Shown here: piece by piece, positions 41,449-50,617 of the stretch
How positions within the stretch are numbered: position 1 is the stretch's first letter
Layout of the letters: the number at the start of each line of letters is the position of its first letter
Assembly: GCF_000091305.1 (NCBI RefSeq)
Contig: NC_013929.1
Span: 6,324,001 to 6,388,000 of the forward strand
Length of the DNA stretch: 64,000 nucleotides
Reading direction: 5' to 3'
Source of the DNA: Streptomyces scabiei 87.22
GTDB lineage: Bacteria > Actinomycetota > Actinomycetes > Streptomycetales > Streptomycetaceae
Position numbers and translations under genes: made by a program
The notes under the pieces: generated by a model
Seen by the model: the letters and a program-made list of their open reading frames with translations, nothing else
Told to the model about the DNA's origin: nothing
Databases searched by the model: none

Positions 41449-43002
41449 CTAGATCGTCACCCCGTCGATCTGCAGCGTCTGCACCGCCCCCGCCGCGAAC
41501 GGCACCGCCACCGTCTTGCCGCTCAGGCGCGTGTCGGAGTAGGCGCGGTAGCGGTCGCTGCCGCCCGAGGTGTGGGTGTTCCAGCGGGGGACCAGGCCGT
41601 TCGTGCCGCCGGTCACCGTCGTGAAGTTCGCCAGGTTGAAGGTGAGGGTCTGGGCGGAGGAGGCGGTGTTGATCGCCACGATCACCAGGCGCCTCGCCGC
41701 CGCGTCGTACGCCGCTGCCGTGTAGGGGGAGCCCGTGTCCAGGATCGTCATGCCCGGGCGGATGTGGCGGCTGAACTGCGCCATCACGTAGTACTTGGTC
41801 TGGACCGTCGTCGGCTGGAGGGTGTTCGCGTCGTAGGCGATCATCGCCCAGCCCGCCGTCGGGTCCATCACCTGCCAGTAGACCCAGGCCGTGGGGTGCA
41901 GCCAGCGGAAGTCGTAGCAGAGGTTCCGCGCGAGGGTCCAGCCCGAGCCGTCGGCGTCGCCCGTCTCCGAGTTCCAGAGCTTCTTGCCGGCGGTGGTGAC
42001 CACGTCCGTGTAGAGGAGGTCGCGGCGACCGTCCGCGCCCTGGTAGCCGTGCACGTTCACCTGGCTGACCAGGGCCTTCGTGGCGGAGTTGAAGGAGTTC
42101 CACGTCGAGCGGGCGGTGTCGTAGTTCGTCTCGTCGGAGGCCGAGATACGGACCGAGTTCAGGCCGCGCGCGTCCAACTCGCTGCGCATGTACGGGAGTA
42201 CGGCGGCCTGGACCGCCGGGTCCATGTGGCAGCCCTCCTGAGTGCCGGTCGCCGTCCACCAGGAGGACGCCGGTTCGTTGAAGGGGTCGACCGTCGCGAA
42301 GTTCACCCCCCAGTTGTTCTTGGCGTAGAGGGCCACCGCCGCCAGGTGGGAGGCGTGCTGGCGGTAGTTCCAGGTCTGGAGGTTGTTGCCGCCGCCGGAG
42401 GCGCCCGAGGGGTTGTGGTTCGAACACATCCACCACATGGGGGAGTTGGCGAAGAGTTCCGTCGTCGCTCCGCGCGCCACCGCCTTCGTCAGGGCCGCGC
42501 GCTGGTTCGGGTCTGCCGTCCACTTCCAGGCGGAGGAGGCCGGGTTCTCGTTGGTGTAGTCCTGCCAGAAGCCCTCGATCTGCTTGAAGGCGGGGATGTT
42601 GGCGGACTTGACCATCGACTCGCCGTTGATGGAGTTCGAACTGCACGCGCCGAGGTTGTAGCGGGCGATGTTCATGCCCAGGCCGGGCAGGGCCGTGCCG
42701 TTGTACGTCGTCGTCTTCGTGGTGAACCACAGGTCGGCGAAGTCGTCCCGGGCCCCGAAGACGTTGGCCCACCAGGCCAGGGAGGTGCCCCAGCCCTCCC
42801 AGGTCCCGTACTTGGTGCCCGGGTTGACGGTGATGGTCGCGTCCGCGTGGGCCGTGCCCGCGCCGAGGGCGGTGCCGACCACGGCGCCGCCGGCCGCGGC
42901 CAGCAGGGCTCTGCGGCCGAAGGCTGCCGTGGGCCGGTCGGTGGCGGAGGGCTCCGGGGCAGGTCTCGCCTGGGTGTGCCCGGGGTCGGGGGATGCAGTC
43001 AT
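41449..43002 (-). CDS. Secreted GH30 glycosidase, endo-β-1,6-galactanase type
   Basis: The protein has 517 residues. A twin-arginine signal is likely (FGRRALLAAAGGAVVGTALG, cleavage after AHA). The GH30 barrel begins YGTWEGWGTSLAWWANVFG; the proton donor Glu is in DPFNEPASSWW and the nucleophile Glu in LWNSETGDADGSG. MWWMCSNHNPSG is typical of fungal and actinobacterial β-1,6-galactanases. A β-sandwich ends the protein (VVAINTASSAQTLTFNL). It probably degrades arabinogalactan side chains from plant material. Confidence 0.9.
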   Translation of the reverse strand: MTASPDPGHTQARPAPEPSATDRPTAAFGRRALLAAAGGAVVGTALGAGTAHADATITVNPGTKYGTWEGWGTSLAWWANVFGARDDFADLWFTTKTTTYNGTALPGLGMNIARYNLGACSSNSINGESMVKSANIPAFKQIEGFWQDYTNENPASSAWKWTADPNQRAALTKAVARGATTELFANSPMWWMCSNHNPSGASGGGNNLQTWNYRQHASHLAAVALYAKNNWGVNFATVDPFNEPASSWWTATGTQEGCHMDPAVQAAVLPYMRSELDARGLNSVRISASDETNYDTARSTWNSFNSATKALVSQVNVHGYQGADGRRDLLYTDVVTTAGKKLWNSETGDADGSGWTLARNLCYDFRWLHPTAWVYWQVMDPTAGWAMIAYDANTLQPTTVQTKYYVMAQFSRHIRPGMTILDTGSPYTAAAYDAAARRLVIVAINTASSAQTLTFNLANFTTVTGGTNGLVPRWNTHTSGGSDRYRAYSDTRLSGKTVAVPFAAGAVQTLQIDGVTI

Positions 43003-43173
43003 GTCAGCTCCGGGGGATGCGGGTGCCGAAGGGAGGGAAAGGTGGGGTTGGGGGACCGGCCACCTTCCGAACTGCTGAGTGGGACATCGGAAGAGTCAGG
43101 GGTGAATGGTGAGGTTGTCGAGAGGTGTGACAGCGCTTTCTCCTCTTTCTTTCAACGGTTGTGAGAAGGGGAG

Positions 43174-43851
43174 ATGAAAGTCGCCCGCCCCCGCGCGCTC
43201 CTGGTCGCCGCCGAGGGCGCCGTCACGCTCGGGCTGGTCCTGCTTCTCTTCGTCGCCCATCAGCTGTGGTGGACCAACCGGCAGGCCCAGGAGGCGGCGG
43301 CCCGTGAGGTGGCCGCGCTGGAGAGGGAGTGGGGGCGGGACGGGAAGGGGGTGGGTGCGGGAGAGCCGCTGCGCCGGGGGCGCGGGGAGCCGGAGCGTCC
43401 GGCCGGGGCCTACGCCGTCCTCGACATCCCCCGGCTCCGCCTTCGCGTGCCCGTCGCCGAGGGGGTCGGCCGGGCGGACGTCCTCGACAAGGGGTACGTC
43501 GGCCACTACCCGGGGAGCGCGCAGCCGGGCCGGCCCGGGAACCTCGCGCTCGCCGGGCACCGCAACACCCACGGCGAGCCCTTCCGGCACCTCGACCGGC
43601 TCGTGCCCGGCGACGAGGTCCGCGTCGAGACCCGGGACGCCGTCCACACGTACGTCGTCGACCGGACGCTCCCGCAGACCACGCCCGGCGACGGCGGGGT
43701 CCTGCGGCCCGTGCCGCGCAGTGACGTGCGACCGTCGTACGGGTACGCCGAGCGCGGCCACTACCTCACGCTCACCACCTGCACGCCCGCGTACACCTCC
43801 ACGTACCGACTCGTAGTCTGGGGGAAGCTGCGCTCGGTGCGCCTCGGATGA
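43174..43851 (+). CDS. srtE: Class E sortase
   Basis: The protein has 225 residues. A single N-terminal membrane helix (AVTLGLVLLLFVAHQLWW) is followed by a stalk and the sortase barrel from about residue 80. The catalytic residues are His129 in LALAGHRNTHG, Cys203 in LTLTTCTP and Arg in STYRLVVWG. Class E enzymes cut LAxTG signals and attach proteins to the wall; in Streptomyces they anchor long chaplins. A protein with LAASG is encoded at 48537-49418. The ATG at 43174 follows GGGGAG. Confidence 0.92.
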   Translation: MKVARPRALLVAAEGAVTLGLVLLLFVAHQLWWTNRQAQEAAAREVAALEREWGRDGKGVGAGEPLRRGRGEPERPAGAYAVLDIPRLRLRVPVAEGVGRADVLDKGYVGHYPGSAQPGRPGNLALAGHRNTHGEPFRHLDRLVPGDEVRVETRDAVHTYVVDRTLPQTTPGDGGVLRPVPRSDVRPSYGYAERGHYLTLTTCTPAYTSTYRLVVWGKLRSVRLG

Positions 43852-43949
43852 GAGCATGGGTGCGAGCATGGGCGCGGCAGAGCGCGGTGCGGCGACCAGA
43901 GCACTGAGCGGGACATGGGACAGGAACACGGAGCAGGGAAGGGGTGCGC

Positions 43950-44261
43950 ATGATCACGAGCTGGGTCAACCCGCGTTCCGCCGCCGTGCTGCTGCTGTTC
44001 CTGTTCGAGGTCGCCGTCCTCGACTCCGGCACGCTCTCCGCGGCCGTCGCCTTCGCCGCGACCGCCGCCGCCGGCTCCGCGTTCGCCGCCTGCGCGGTGA
44101 TCGCCTCGCGCTGCGCACCCGTGGTGCCGCGTACGCGCGTACGGACAGCCATGCGGGACCGTGAGCGCCGTACGGCGTTCCTGTCCCAGCGCGATCCCGA
44201 CGCGCGCGGCCGTAGGCGGCCCCGGGCGCCCGGACACGCCCTCCTGACGGCCACCGCGTAG
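43950..44261 (+). CDS. DUF6412-like small membrane protein
   Basis: The protein has 103 residues. Two hydrophobic helices (AAVLLLFLFEVAVLDSG and AVAFAATAAAGSAFAACAVIA) precede a very basic tail (RTRVRTAMRDRERRTAFLSQ). Its place directly before a yidC-like gene is usual for this family in Streptomyces. ATG at 43950 is preferred over GTG at 43944 because GGGAAGGGG is then correctly spaced. It may assist membrane insertion, by context only. Confidence 0.7.
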   Translation: MITSWVNPRSAAVLLLFLFEVAVLDSGTLSAAVAFAATAAAGSAFAACAVIASRCAPVVPRTRVRTAMRDRERRTAFLSQRDPDARGRRRPRAPGHALLTATA

Positions 44262-44383
44262 GGCACCTCCGCCTCTGTTTCCGGGCACGTGCTCCTCGCG
44301 CGGGCCGTCGCGCCAGTCCTTGTTCCCGGTCCCCTGCCGGACCGGTCCCTGGCACGACGAGACCCCCTGGAGGGCTCCCACCC

Positions 44384-45223
44384 ATGTCCGTTTTCGCCGA
44401 CCTCGTCGGACACCTCGCCGATCTGCTCCAGCCGCTGTTCCACGCCTCCGCGACGGCCTTCGCGATCATCCTGTTCACGGCGCTCGTACGGCTGCTCGTC
44501 CACCCCCTGTCCCGGGCCGCGGCGCGGGGGCAGCGGGCGCGGGTCGCCCTGCAGCCGCAGATCGCGGAGCTGCGGAAGAAGCACGCGAAGAACCCGGAGA
44601 AGCTGCAGAAGGCCATGATGGAGCTGCATACCAAGGAGAAGGTGTCGCCGCTGTCCGGCTGCCTGCCCAGCCTCTGCCAGCTGCCCGCCTTCTTTCTCCT
44701 CTACCACCTCTTCTCCAACCGGACGATCGGCGGCGAGGCCAACGCCCTGCTCACCCACAAGCTCTTCGCGGCCCCGCTCGGCGACCGCTGGCACGACGCG
44801 CTCGGCGAGGGCGGTCTCTTCGGGCCGCAGGGGCTCGTCTACCTGGGACTGTTCGTGATCGTCGCGGGGGTCGCGACCTTCAACTTCCGCCGTACGAAGC
44901 GGATGATGGCGGCGGGTACGGCCGGGATGCCGGCCGTGTCGGACGATCAGGTGCCCGGGATGGCGGCGAGCATGGGGGCCGTCAGCAAGTTCATGCCGTT
45001 CATGTCCTTCTTCACGCTGCTCAGCGTGGCGGTGGTGCCGCTGGCGGCCGCGCTGTACGTGGTGACCAGTACGACGTGGAGCGCGGTGGAGCGGGCGCTG
45101 CTCTACCCGCTGCCGACGACGCCGGCCGGGGCCGCGGCGGGTGCGGGTGCGGGTGCGGGTGCGGATTCGAGTGGGGGTGCGGGGACCGGTGCCGGTGCGT
45201 CGTCGGCCGCCGCGGCTCGGTAG
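44384..45223 (+). CDS. yidC: YidC/Oxa1-family membrane protein insertase
   Basis: The protein has 279 residues and about five helices. HASATAFAIILFTALVRLLVHPLS is the first core helix with the conserved Arg in the groove. LQPQIAELRKKHAKNPEKLQ is the cytoplasmic hairpin, and GCLPSLCQLPAFFLLYHLF the third core helix. It inserts membrane proteins alone or with SecYEG. It is probably a second, specialised copy, since it is not near rnpA-rpmH. The C-terminal 40 residues are a Gly/Ala repeat (GAGAGAGAD). Confidence 0.9.
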   Translation: MSVFADLVGHLADLLQPLFHASATAFAIILFTALVRLLVHPLSRAAARGQRARVALQPQIAELRKKHAKNPEKLQKAMMELHTKEKVSPLSGCLPSLCQLPAFFLLYHLFSNRTIGGEANALLTHKLFAAPLGDRWHDALGEGGLFGPQGLVYLGLFVIVAGVATFNFRRTKRMMAAGTAGMPAVSDDQVPGMAASMGAVSKFMPFMSFFTLLSVAVVPLAAALYVVTSTTWSAVERALLYPLPTTPAGAAAGAGAGAGADSSGGAGTGAGASSAAAAR

Positions 45224-45256
45224 CGCGTGCGGGGTGAAAAGCCTGCGGTTCCCTGC

Positions 45257-45295
45257 GCTTTCAGGGGCCCTGCGGCTCCTCACGGCCCTGAAAGC
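45257..45295 (+). terminator. Hairpin terminator after yidC
   Basis: GCTTTCAGGGG (45257-45267) pairs with CCCTGAAAGC (45286-45295) around an 18-nt loop with further GC pairing. It starts 33 bp after the yidC stop. Confidence 0.7.
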
Positions 45296-45340
45296 CTGCA
45301 GTGCTCGGGGTCCTGAGCGCGCCGGTGTCGCGCGCTCCCA

Positions 45341-45378
45341 CTGCGCGGTTCCCCGCGCCCCTGAGAGGGGCGCGGGGC
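45341..45378. repeat. Degenerate copy of the dispersed GC-rich element
   Basis: GGTTCCCCGCGCCCCTGA, followed by GAGGGGCGCGGGGC, forms a hairpin with GCGCCCCT arms. It shares the CCCCGCGCCCCT core with the element at 48335-48364. It lies just past the 3' end of the heme-degrading-type gene and would end its transcript. Confidence 0.7.
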
Positions 45379-45389
45379 TCTGCCCGTGG

Positions 45390-45881
45390 TTACAGGGTGC
45401 TCAGGAGCTGCTCCAGGGCCCTGACCACCATCTCGTGGTCTTCCAGTTGGGGGAGGCCCGAGACCGTCACCGTGCCGATCACTCCCGTTCCCTCCACCGT
45501 CAGGGGGAAGGAGCCGCCGTGGGCGGCGTAGCGGTCGGGGTCCAGGCGGGACGAGGCTTCGAACGTGGTGCCCTGGGCCCGGAAGCGGGCTCCTACCAGG
45601 TAGGAGGAGTGGGCGTAGCGCTCCACCACGCGGCGTTTGCGGTCGATCCAGGCGTCGTTGTCCGGGGTCGAGCCGGGCAGGGCGGCGTGGAAGAGCTGCT
45701 GGGGGCCGCGGCGGATGTCGACGGCGACCGGGGCGCCCTGCTCGCGGGCCAGGTCCACCAGCAGGGAGCCCAGCGCCCAGGCGTCGTCGTACGTGAACCG
45801 GGGGAGCACCAGCCGGCGTTCCTGGGCTTCGAGTTCCTCGACGGTCGGGACGGCGGGGGTGGTGGGGTCGTCGGTCGTCAC
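45390..45881 (-). CDS. Heme-degrading-domain (DUF336/HbpS-like) protein
   Basis: The protein has 163 residues. PVAVDIRRGPQQLFHAALPG and DAWIDRKRRVVERYAHSSY, then YAAHGGSFPLTVEGTGVIGT, follow the HbpS/UPF0303 family. Relatives bind or degrade haem in redox sensing, though many members have other or no known role. The start GTG at 45881 overlaps the oxidoreductase stop by 4 bp (GTGA), so both belong to one operon. Confidence 0.75.
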   Translation of the reverse strand: MTTDDPTTPAVPTVEELEAQERRLVLPRFTYDDAWALGSLLVDLAREQGAPVAVDIRRGPQQLFHAALPGSTPDNDAWIDRKRRVVERYAHSSYLVGARFRAQGTTFEASSRLDPDRYAAHGGSFPLTVEGTGVIGTVTVSGLPQLEDHEMVVRALEQLLSTL

Positions 45882-46963
45882 AGTCGCACCGCCACGCCCT
45901 CGCGCGCCGACCTGCGCGCCGCCTCCAGTACGTCCAGCGCGGCGGCCGCCTCGTACGCCGTCACCGGGTTCTCGCCGGTGCCGTGCAGGGCGGCGGCCAC
46001 GGCCGCGTAGTACGCGGGGTAGTCGCCGGGCAGGGTCGGGACGGGGCGGCCGCCGCCGGTCGGCGGGGAGTCGCCGGCGCCGACGCGGCCCCAGAGGTCC
46101 TCGGGCTCCCGGCCCCAGTCGGCGCCGGCGGCGGGCCGCTCGCCCTCGCGGAGGGCCGCCTCCTGGGGGTCGAGGCCGTACTTGACGTAGCCCGCCTCGG
46201 AGCCCAGCACCCGGAAGCGCGGGCCGAGTTGGGGCGTCACGGCGGAGGCGTAGAAGTGGGAGCGGACGCCGTTCGCGTGGGTGACCGCGATGAACGTGTC
46301 GTCGTCCACCTCGGCGCCGGGGCGGCGGAGGTCGGACTCGGCGTACACGAGGGTGGCGGGGCCGAAGAGCGTGAGGGCCTGGTCGACGACGTGGCTGCCC
46401 AGGTCGTAGAGGAGACCTCCGATCTCTGCGGGGTCGCCGGACTCGCGCCAGCCGCCCTTGGGCTGGGGGCGCCAGCGTTCGAAGCGGGACTCGAAGCGGC
46501 GGACCTCGCCCAGCTCACCGTCGGCGAGGAGCGCCCGGAGGGTCAGGAAGTCGTTGTCCCAGCGGCGGTTCTGGAAGACGGAGAGGAACAGGTCGCGGGA
46601 GTCCGCGAGGGCGGCCAGCCCGCGCGCCTCGGCCGCCGTACCGGCGACGGGCTTGTCGACGACGACCGCGAGGCCCGCCTCCAGCGCGGCGGTGGCCACG
46701 GGGACGTGCGTCTTGTTCGGGGAGGCGACGACGACCAGGTCCAGCTCGTCCGCCCGGTCCCACAGCTCGTCCGCCGTGGCCGCGAACCGCACCTCGGGGA
46801 ACTCGGCGCTCGCCCGGGCCCGCCGCTCCGGGTTCGAGGTGACGACCATGTCGAGGATCAGGCCGTCCGTCGCGGCGATCAGCGGGGCATGGAAGACGGA
46901 GCCCGCGAGGCCGTAGCCGACGAGGGCGACGCGAGGGGTTCTGCCTGTGCTGGTGCCTGTCAT
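45878..46963 (-). CDS. Gfo/Idh/MocA-family oxidoreductase
   Basis: The protein has 361 residues. The Rossmann start is RVALVGYGLAGSVFHAPLI, then VVVASPNKTHVPVATAALEAG and the catalytic Lys in VVVDKPVAGTAAEARGL. QNRRWDNDFLTLRALL and GGLLYDLGSHVVDQAL (with the conserved Asp and His) complete the family. It oxidises or reduces a sugar or inositol-type substrate with NAD(P). It is divergent from a ROK regulator with a 55-bp gap containing a palindrome, so this operon is the likely target of that regulator. Confidence 0.92.
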   Translation of the reverse strand: MTGTSTGRTPRVALVGYGLAGSVFHAPLIAATDGLILDMVVTSNPERRARASAEFPEVRFAATADELWDRADELDLVVVASPNKTHVPVATAALEAGLAVVVDKPVAGTAAEARGLAALADSRDLFLSVFQNRRWDNDFLTLRALLADGELGEVRRFESRFERWRPQPKGGWRESGDPAEIGGLLYDLGSHVVDQALTLFGPATLVYAESDLRRPGAEVDDDTFIAVTHANGVRSHFYASAVTPQLGPRFRVLGSEAGYVKYGLDPQEAALREGERPAAGADWGREPEDLWGRVGAGDSPPTGGGRPVPTLPGDYPAYYAAVAAALHGTGENPVTAYEAAAALDVLEAARRSAREGVAVRL

Positions 46964-46975
46964 ACACCCACTTAA

Positions 46976-46988
46976 GCAACGCTGTTGC
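46976..46988. promoter_or_regulatory. Palindromic operator between the oxidoreductase and ROK genes
   Basis: GCAAC-GCT-GTTGC, extended to CTT...AAG on either side, lies in the 55-bp gap shared by the two divergent genes. ROK regulators bind such palindromes, so binding would repress both directions. Confidence 0.6.
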
Positions 46989-47018
46989 CAAAGTGCAAGC
47001 GCGAGGGACAATGGGAGG

Positions 47019-48227
47019 GTGAACGGCAACGGGATCGGCAACGGTGGCGGTACGAGCGGTGGCCTCGGCGGTGGGGGACGCCCCCCGGGGGTGACCGGGG
47101 TGAACCTGCTCGCCCTGCGCAGCCACAACGGAGCACTGGTGCTGGACCTGCTGCGCGGCGCCGGCCCGGCCGGGATAAGCCGGCTGGAGCTGGCTGAGCG
47201 GACGGGCCTCACCCCGCAGGCCGTCAGTAAGATCACCGCCCGGCTGCGGGCGGACGGGCTGCTGACGGAGGCGGGGTACCGGGCCTCCACCGGCGGCAAG
47301 CCGCGGACCGTGCTGCGTCTCGTGCCCGACGCCGGACACGCGGTCGGTCTCCATCTCGACCGCGACGAGCTGACGGCCGTCCTCTGCGATCTGACCGGCT
47401 CGGTGGTCGCGCGGCGGCAGGCACCGCTGGACCTCGGGGCCGGCGCGGACGCCGTGGTCGAGGGCGCGGCCGCCGAGGTGGAGGCGTTGCTGGCGGCGGC
47501 CGGCGAGGAGCGTTCCGTCGCACCGGCCGATTTCGGGGACGAGTCCCCCGACTCCCCCCTCCTGCCCGTCCTCGGCGTCGGCGTCGCCCTGCCCGGCCCC
47601 CTCGACCATCTGCACGGTGTCCTGCACCGGGTCACCGGCTTCCCGGAGTGGGACGGGTTCCCGCTGCGGGCCGCGCTGGTGCGGCGGCTGGGCCTGCCGG
47701 TGGTCGTGGACAAGGACACCAACGCGGCGGCCCTCGGGCTCGCGGCGGCCGCCGGGGCGCACGGCTCCTTCGCCTACCTCCACCTCGGTACGGGGCTGGG
47801 GGCGGGGCTCGTGATCGACGGGGCGGTGCACCGGGGGGCGCGGACCCGGGCCGGTGAGTTCGGGCACCAGGTCGTCCAGCTGGACGGGCCGCCGTGCGAG
47901 TGCGGGAACCGGGGGTGCATCGAGGCGCTGTGCCTCGCGGCGGTCGCGCGGGGAGACGTGGACGAGGCCGCGCGGGTGCTCGGCGCGGGGGTCGCCAACC
48001 TGGTGGGGCTGCTCGACATCGAGCTGGTGCTGCTGGGCGGGCGCACGATCGAGGCGCGGCCCGACGCGTTCGTACGGGGCGTGGGGTTCGTGCTCGACGC
48101 CTGGGCGCGGCGGCAGGGCGAGGACCCGGCCGTGCCGGTCCGGGTGGTGGAGGGCGGGGCGTCCGCGGTCGCCGAGGGGGCGGCGCAGCTGCTGTTGGCG
48201 CCGCTGTTCGGGCGCGAGGACGGGTGA
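47019..48227 (+). CDS. ROK-family transcriptional regulator
   Basis: The protein has 402 residues. The N-terminal winged HTH (ISRLELAERTGLTPQAVSK, residues about 50-95) is followed by a sugar-kinase-fold ROK domain. DKDTNAAALG, HLGTGLGAGLVIDG and the zinc site CECGNRGCIEA are present. A variable Asp/Ser/Pro loop lies near residue 175. The GTG at 47019 is close behind GGGAGG; a GTG at 47091 is possible. It probably senses a sugar and controls the divergent oxidoreductase operon. Confidence 0.9.
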   Translation: MNGNGIGNGGGTSGGLGGGGRPPGVTGVNLLALRSHNGALVLDLLRGAGPAGISRLELAERTGLTPQAVSKITARLRADGLLTEAGYRASTGGKPRTVLRLVPDAGHAVGLHLDRDELTAVLCDLTGSVVARRQAPLDLGAGADAVVEGAAAEVEALLAAAGEERSVAPADFGDESPDSPLLPVLGVGVALPGPLDHLHGVLHRVTGFPEWDGFPLRAALVRRLGLPVVVDKDTNAAALGLAAAAGAHGSFAYLHLGTGLGAGLVIDGAVHRGARTRAGEFGHQVVQLDGPPCECGNRGCIEALCLAAVARGDVDEAARVLGAGVANLVGLLDIELVLLGGRTIEARPDAFVRGVGFVLDAWARRQGEDPAVPVRVVEGGASAVAEGAAQLLLAPLFGREDG

Positions 48228-48280
48228 GGGTGGGTGGGGGTGGGTGGGGTGCGCCCCGAACCGGCCGAGGTCGGCGGGTG

Positions 48281-48340
48281 GGTGCGGGCCGGGTGTGGTG
48301 GGTGCGGGGCGGGTGTGGTGGGTGCGGGCCGGGTGTGGTT
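48281..48340. repeat. Three tandem 20-bp units after the ROK gene
   Basis: The units start at 48281, 48301 and 48321 and differ by one or two bases (GGTGCGGGCCGGGTGTGGTG). They run directly into the dispersed element. No gene is seen between 48228 and 48536. Confidence 0.85.
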
Positions 48341-48364
48341 GCTCGCGCAGTTCCCCGCGCCCCT
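48335..48364 (-). repeat. Exact inverted copy of the dispersed GC-rich element
   Basis: The 30 bp are the exact reverse complement of 17839-17868, more than 30 kb away. It lies at the 3' side of the ROK gene. The core is GCGCAGTTCCCCGCGCCCCT. Confidence 0.88.
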
Positions 48365-48536
48365 GAAGTGCGGGCCCCCGCCCGGCGCCTCCCCCCGCTG
48401 CCCTGAGCGGTGTCCACGGGGTGCCCGTGCCCCCCACCCCCTCGCTCCGCTGATCGAGCGGACTTCCCCCGTACGCCGCCGCCCCGTTGGCGTGGCGGCC
48501 CGCCCCCGCGCAGATAGATGGCATGGTCATGTGTTC

Positions 48537-49418
48537 ATGCGACCGTCTACCTGTCTGACCCTCGTCCTGGCCGGCGCGGCCACCGCCACCGCCGCCGCGG
48601 TCACCGCCGTCGTCGCCGGCGGTCCCGCCGTGGCACTCGACAGCGCCCCCGGCCCCGGCGGCCCCCCGCGTGCGGTGTCGGCCGATCCGCGGCCCACCTG
48701 CGCCGGGACCGAGAGGGGCGCGTTTCCCCTGCGGACCCGTATCCGTGGCGGGCCCGCCACCTACGTCGCCGGCGGCGGGTTCCACACCTGGGCGCTGGAG
48801 CTGACGAACACCACCAAGCAGACCTGCGGGAACATCCATCCGGTGGTCGTGCTGACCGACGGCGCGCGCACGCTGCAACGGACACAGCCGCAGCTGGAGT
48901 ACTACGACGCCACCGATGCCACCGGGGGCGCGGCCCCCCTGCCGGTGACCTTCGAACGGACCGACTCCGACGAACTGGTCGGTGTCCTCGGCGGACACGG
49001 CCCCGGCTTCACCGTGCCCCCCGGCCGCACCCTGACCGTCAGGGTCCGCCTCTCCCTCACCTCGGACGCGACCGTGCCGAACGACGTCGTCGCGAACGCC
49101 GCCGTGGTCGAGCGGCGCGGCGACGACAGCGAGTGGGTGGGGGAGTCGAACGACTACCGCTTCCGGATCACCGACGGCGGGGGCGACGACGGCGACGAGG
49201 ACGCCGGGGCGGGGAAGGAGGGCCACGGCCGGGACGGCGGCGGGCCCGCGAAGGAGGGCGGAGGCACCGTACGGGGCGAGCCGCGGCCCTATCCGCCAGA
49301 GCGCCGCGCCGAGCTGGCCGCCTCGGGTGTGCGGGAGGCACTGCCGTACGTGAGCGGGCTGCTGCTCCTGTCCGCCGGCGGGCTCCTGGTCGCGGCGGTC
49401 CGCAGGCGGACCGGCTGA
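48537..49418 (+). CDS. Secreted protein with sortase-type (LAASG) anchor
   Basis: The protein has 293 residues. A signal peptide ends near AGGPAVA. A β-sandwich region follows (FHTWALELTNTTKQTCGNIH, VRVRLSLTSDATVPNDVV), then a Gly/Asp-rich spacer (about residues 215-245). The end is laid out as a sorting signal: ELAASG, a hydrophobic helix (LPYVSGLLLLSAGGLLVAA) and RRRTG. The signal departs from LAxTG by Ser in place of Thr. It could be a substrate of the class E sortase at 43.2 kb or the class F sortase at 51.3 kb. The ATG at 48537 is used; a GTG six bases earlier exists. Confidence 0.75.
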   Translation: MRPSTCLTLVLAGAATATAAAVTAVVAGGPAVALDSAPGPGGPPRAVSADPRPTCAGTERGAFPLRTRIRGGPATYVAGGGFHTWALELTNTTKQTCGNIHPVVVLTDGARTLQRTQPQLEYYDATDATGGAAPLPVTFERTDSDELVGVLGGHGPGFTVPPGRTLTVRVRLSLTSDATVPNDVVANAAVVERRGDDSEWVGESNDYRFRITDGGGDDGDEDAGAGKEGHGRDGGGPAKEGGGTVRGEPRPYPPERRAELAASGVREALPYVSGLLLLSAGGLLVAAVRRRTG

Positions 49419-49480
49419 CACCGGTTCGGCTGACACCGGTCCGGCTCACACGGGTCCGGTTGTACGGGTCCGGCTGACCC
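49414..49480 (+). repeat. Tandem 15-bp units after the LAASG gene
   Basis: Four units of CGGCTGACACCGGTC type (15 bp, with drift) follow the stop. The repeat starts in the last codons of the gene, so slippage there could change the protein end. Confidence 0.65.
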
Positions 49481-49644
49481 CGGTCCCGCGCCCCCCGGGC
49501 CGTGCGCACCCCCGCTGACCTGATGCGGGCGGTCTCAGCGGCCAAGATCGGCCTCCTCATTTCAGCCAGCCCTCACTAGGGTTGGGGCGGGCCCGGACGT
49601 ACGGGCGTACGCGGGAATCGGCACAGGTCGGCAGGAGATCGCAC

Positions 49645-50424
49645 ATGGCAGAGCGCAAGCCCATCGAGTCGTGGCTCACCGACATGGACGGTGTGCTCAT
49701 CCACGAGGGTGTGCCGATCCCCGGCGCCGATGCCTTCATAAAGAAGCTCCGCGAGTCCGGGCGCCCCTTCCTGGTGCTCACCAACAACTCGATCTACACC
49801 CCGCGCGACCTGCACGCCCGGCTCTCCCGCATGGGCCTGGACGTGCCCGTGGAGAACATCTGGACCTCCGCCCTCGCGACCGCCCAGTTCCTGGACGACC
49901 AGCGGCCCGGCGGCACGGCGTACGTCATCGGCGAGGCGGGGCTGACGACCGCGCTGCACGACATCGGCTACGTCCTCACCGACCACGAGCCCGACTACGT
50001 CGTCCTCGGCGAGACCCGCACGTACTCCTTCGAGGCCATGACGAAGGCGGTACGGCTGATCAACGACGGCGCCCGGTTCATCGCCACCAACCCGGACGAG
50101 ACCGGCCCCTCCGCCGAGGGCGCGCTGCCCGCGACCGGAGCCGTGGCCGCGCTGATCACCAAGGCGACCGGCAAGAACCCGTACTTCGCGGGCAAGCCCA
50201 ACCCCCTGATGATGCGCACTGGCCTGAACACCATCGGCGCGCACTCCGAGACCAGCGCGATGATCGGCGACCGCATGGACACCGACGTCCTCGCGGGCAT
50301 CGAGGCCGGAATGCAGACCTACCTGGTCCTCACCGGCCTGACGACCCCGGACCAGATCGAGAAGTTCCCGTACCGTCCGTCGAAGGTCGTGAACTCCATC
50401 GCGGACCTGGTCGACCGCATCTGA
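49645..50424 (+). CDS. HAD-IIA hydrolase (NagD type)
   Basis: The protein has 259 residues. The HAD motif I is WLTDMDGVLIH with Asp13 and Asp15, motif II is LVLTNNS, the lysine motif is AGKPNPLMMRTGL, and the acidic motif IV is AMIGDRMDTDVLAGIEAGM. The long cap between motifs II and III is the NagD type (C2). It dephosphorylates a small sugar or nucleotide phosphate; the substrate is not fixed by sequence. The ATG at 49645 follows AGGAG. Confidence 0.93.
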   Translation: MAERKPIESWLTDMDGVLIHEGVPIPGADAFIKKLRESGRPFLVLTNNSIYTPRDLHARLSRMGLDVPVENIWTSALATAQFLDDQRPGGTAYVIGEAGLTTALHDIGYVLTDHEPDYVVLGETRTYSFEAMTKAVRLINDGARFIATNPDETGPSAEGALPATGAVAALITKATGKNPYFAGKPNPLMMRTGLNTIGAHSETSAMIGDRMDTDVLAGIEAGMQTYLVLTGLTTPDQIEKFPYRPSKVVNSIADLVDRI

Positions 50425-50617
50425 ACCCACCGCCGGGCCCGCTCGCCCGGTCGCCGGACAGCCCGGGGGACGAGCCCACCGGACGGATCCACCCGACCGC
50501 CCCACCCGGCCGCCCCACCGGATAAACCCCAGGACACCCGTACGGAGCAGCCGCGGCCCCTCCCCGGATGCGGCCCACCGCACGGCGCGGGAGTCTCAGG
50601 GTGTCTGGAGGTTCACC

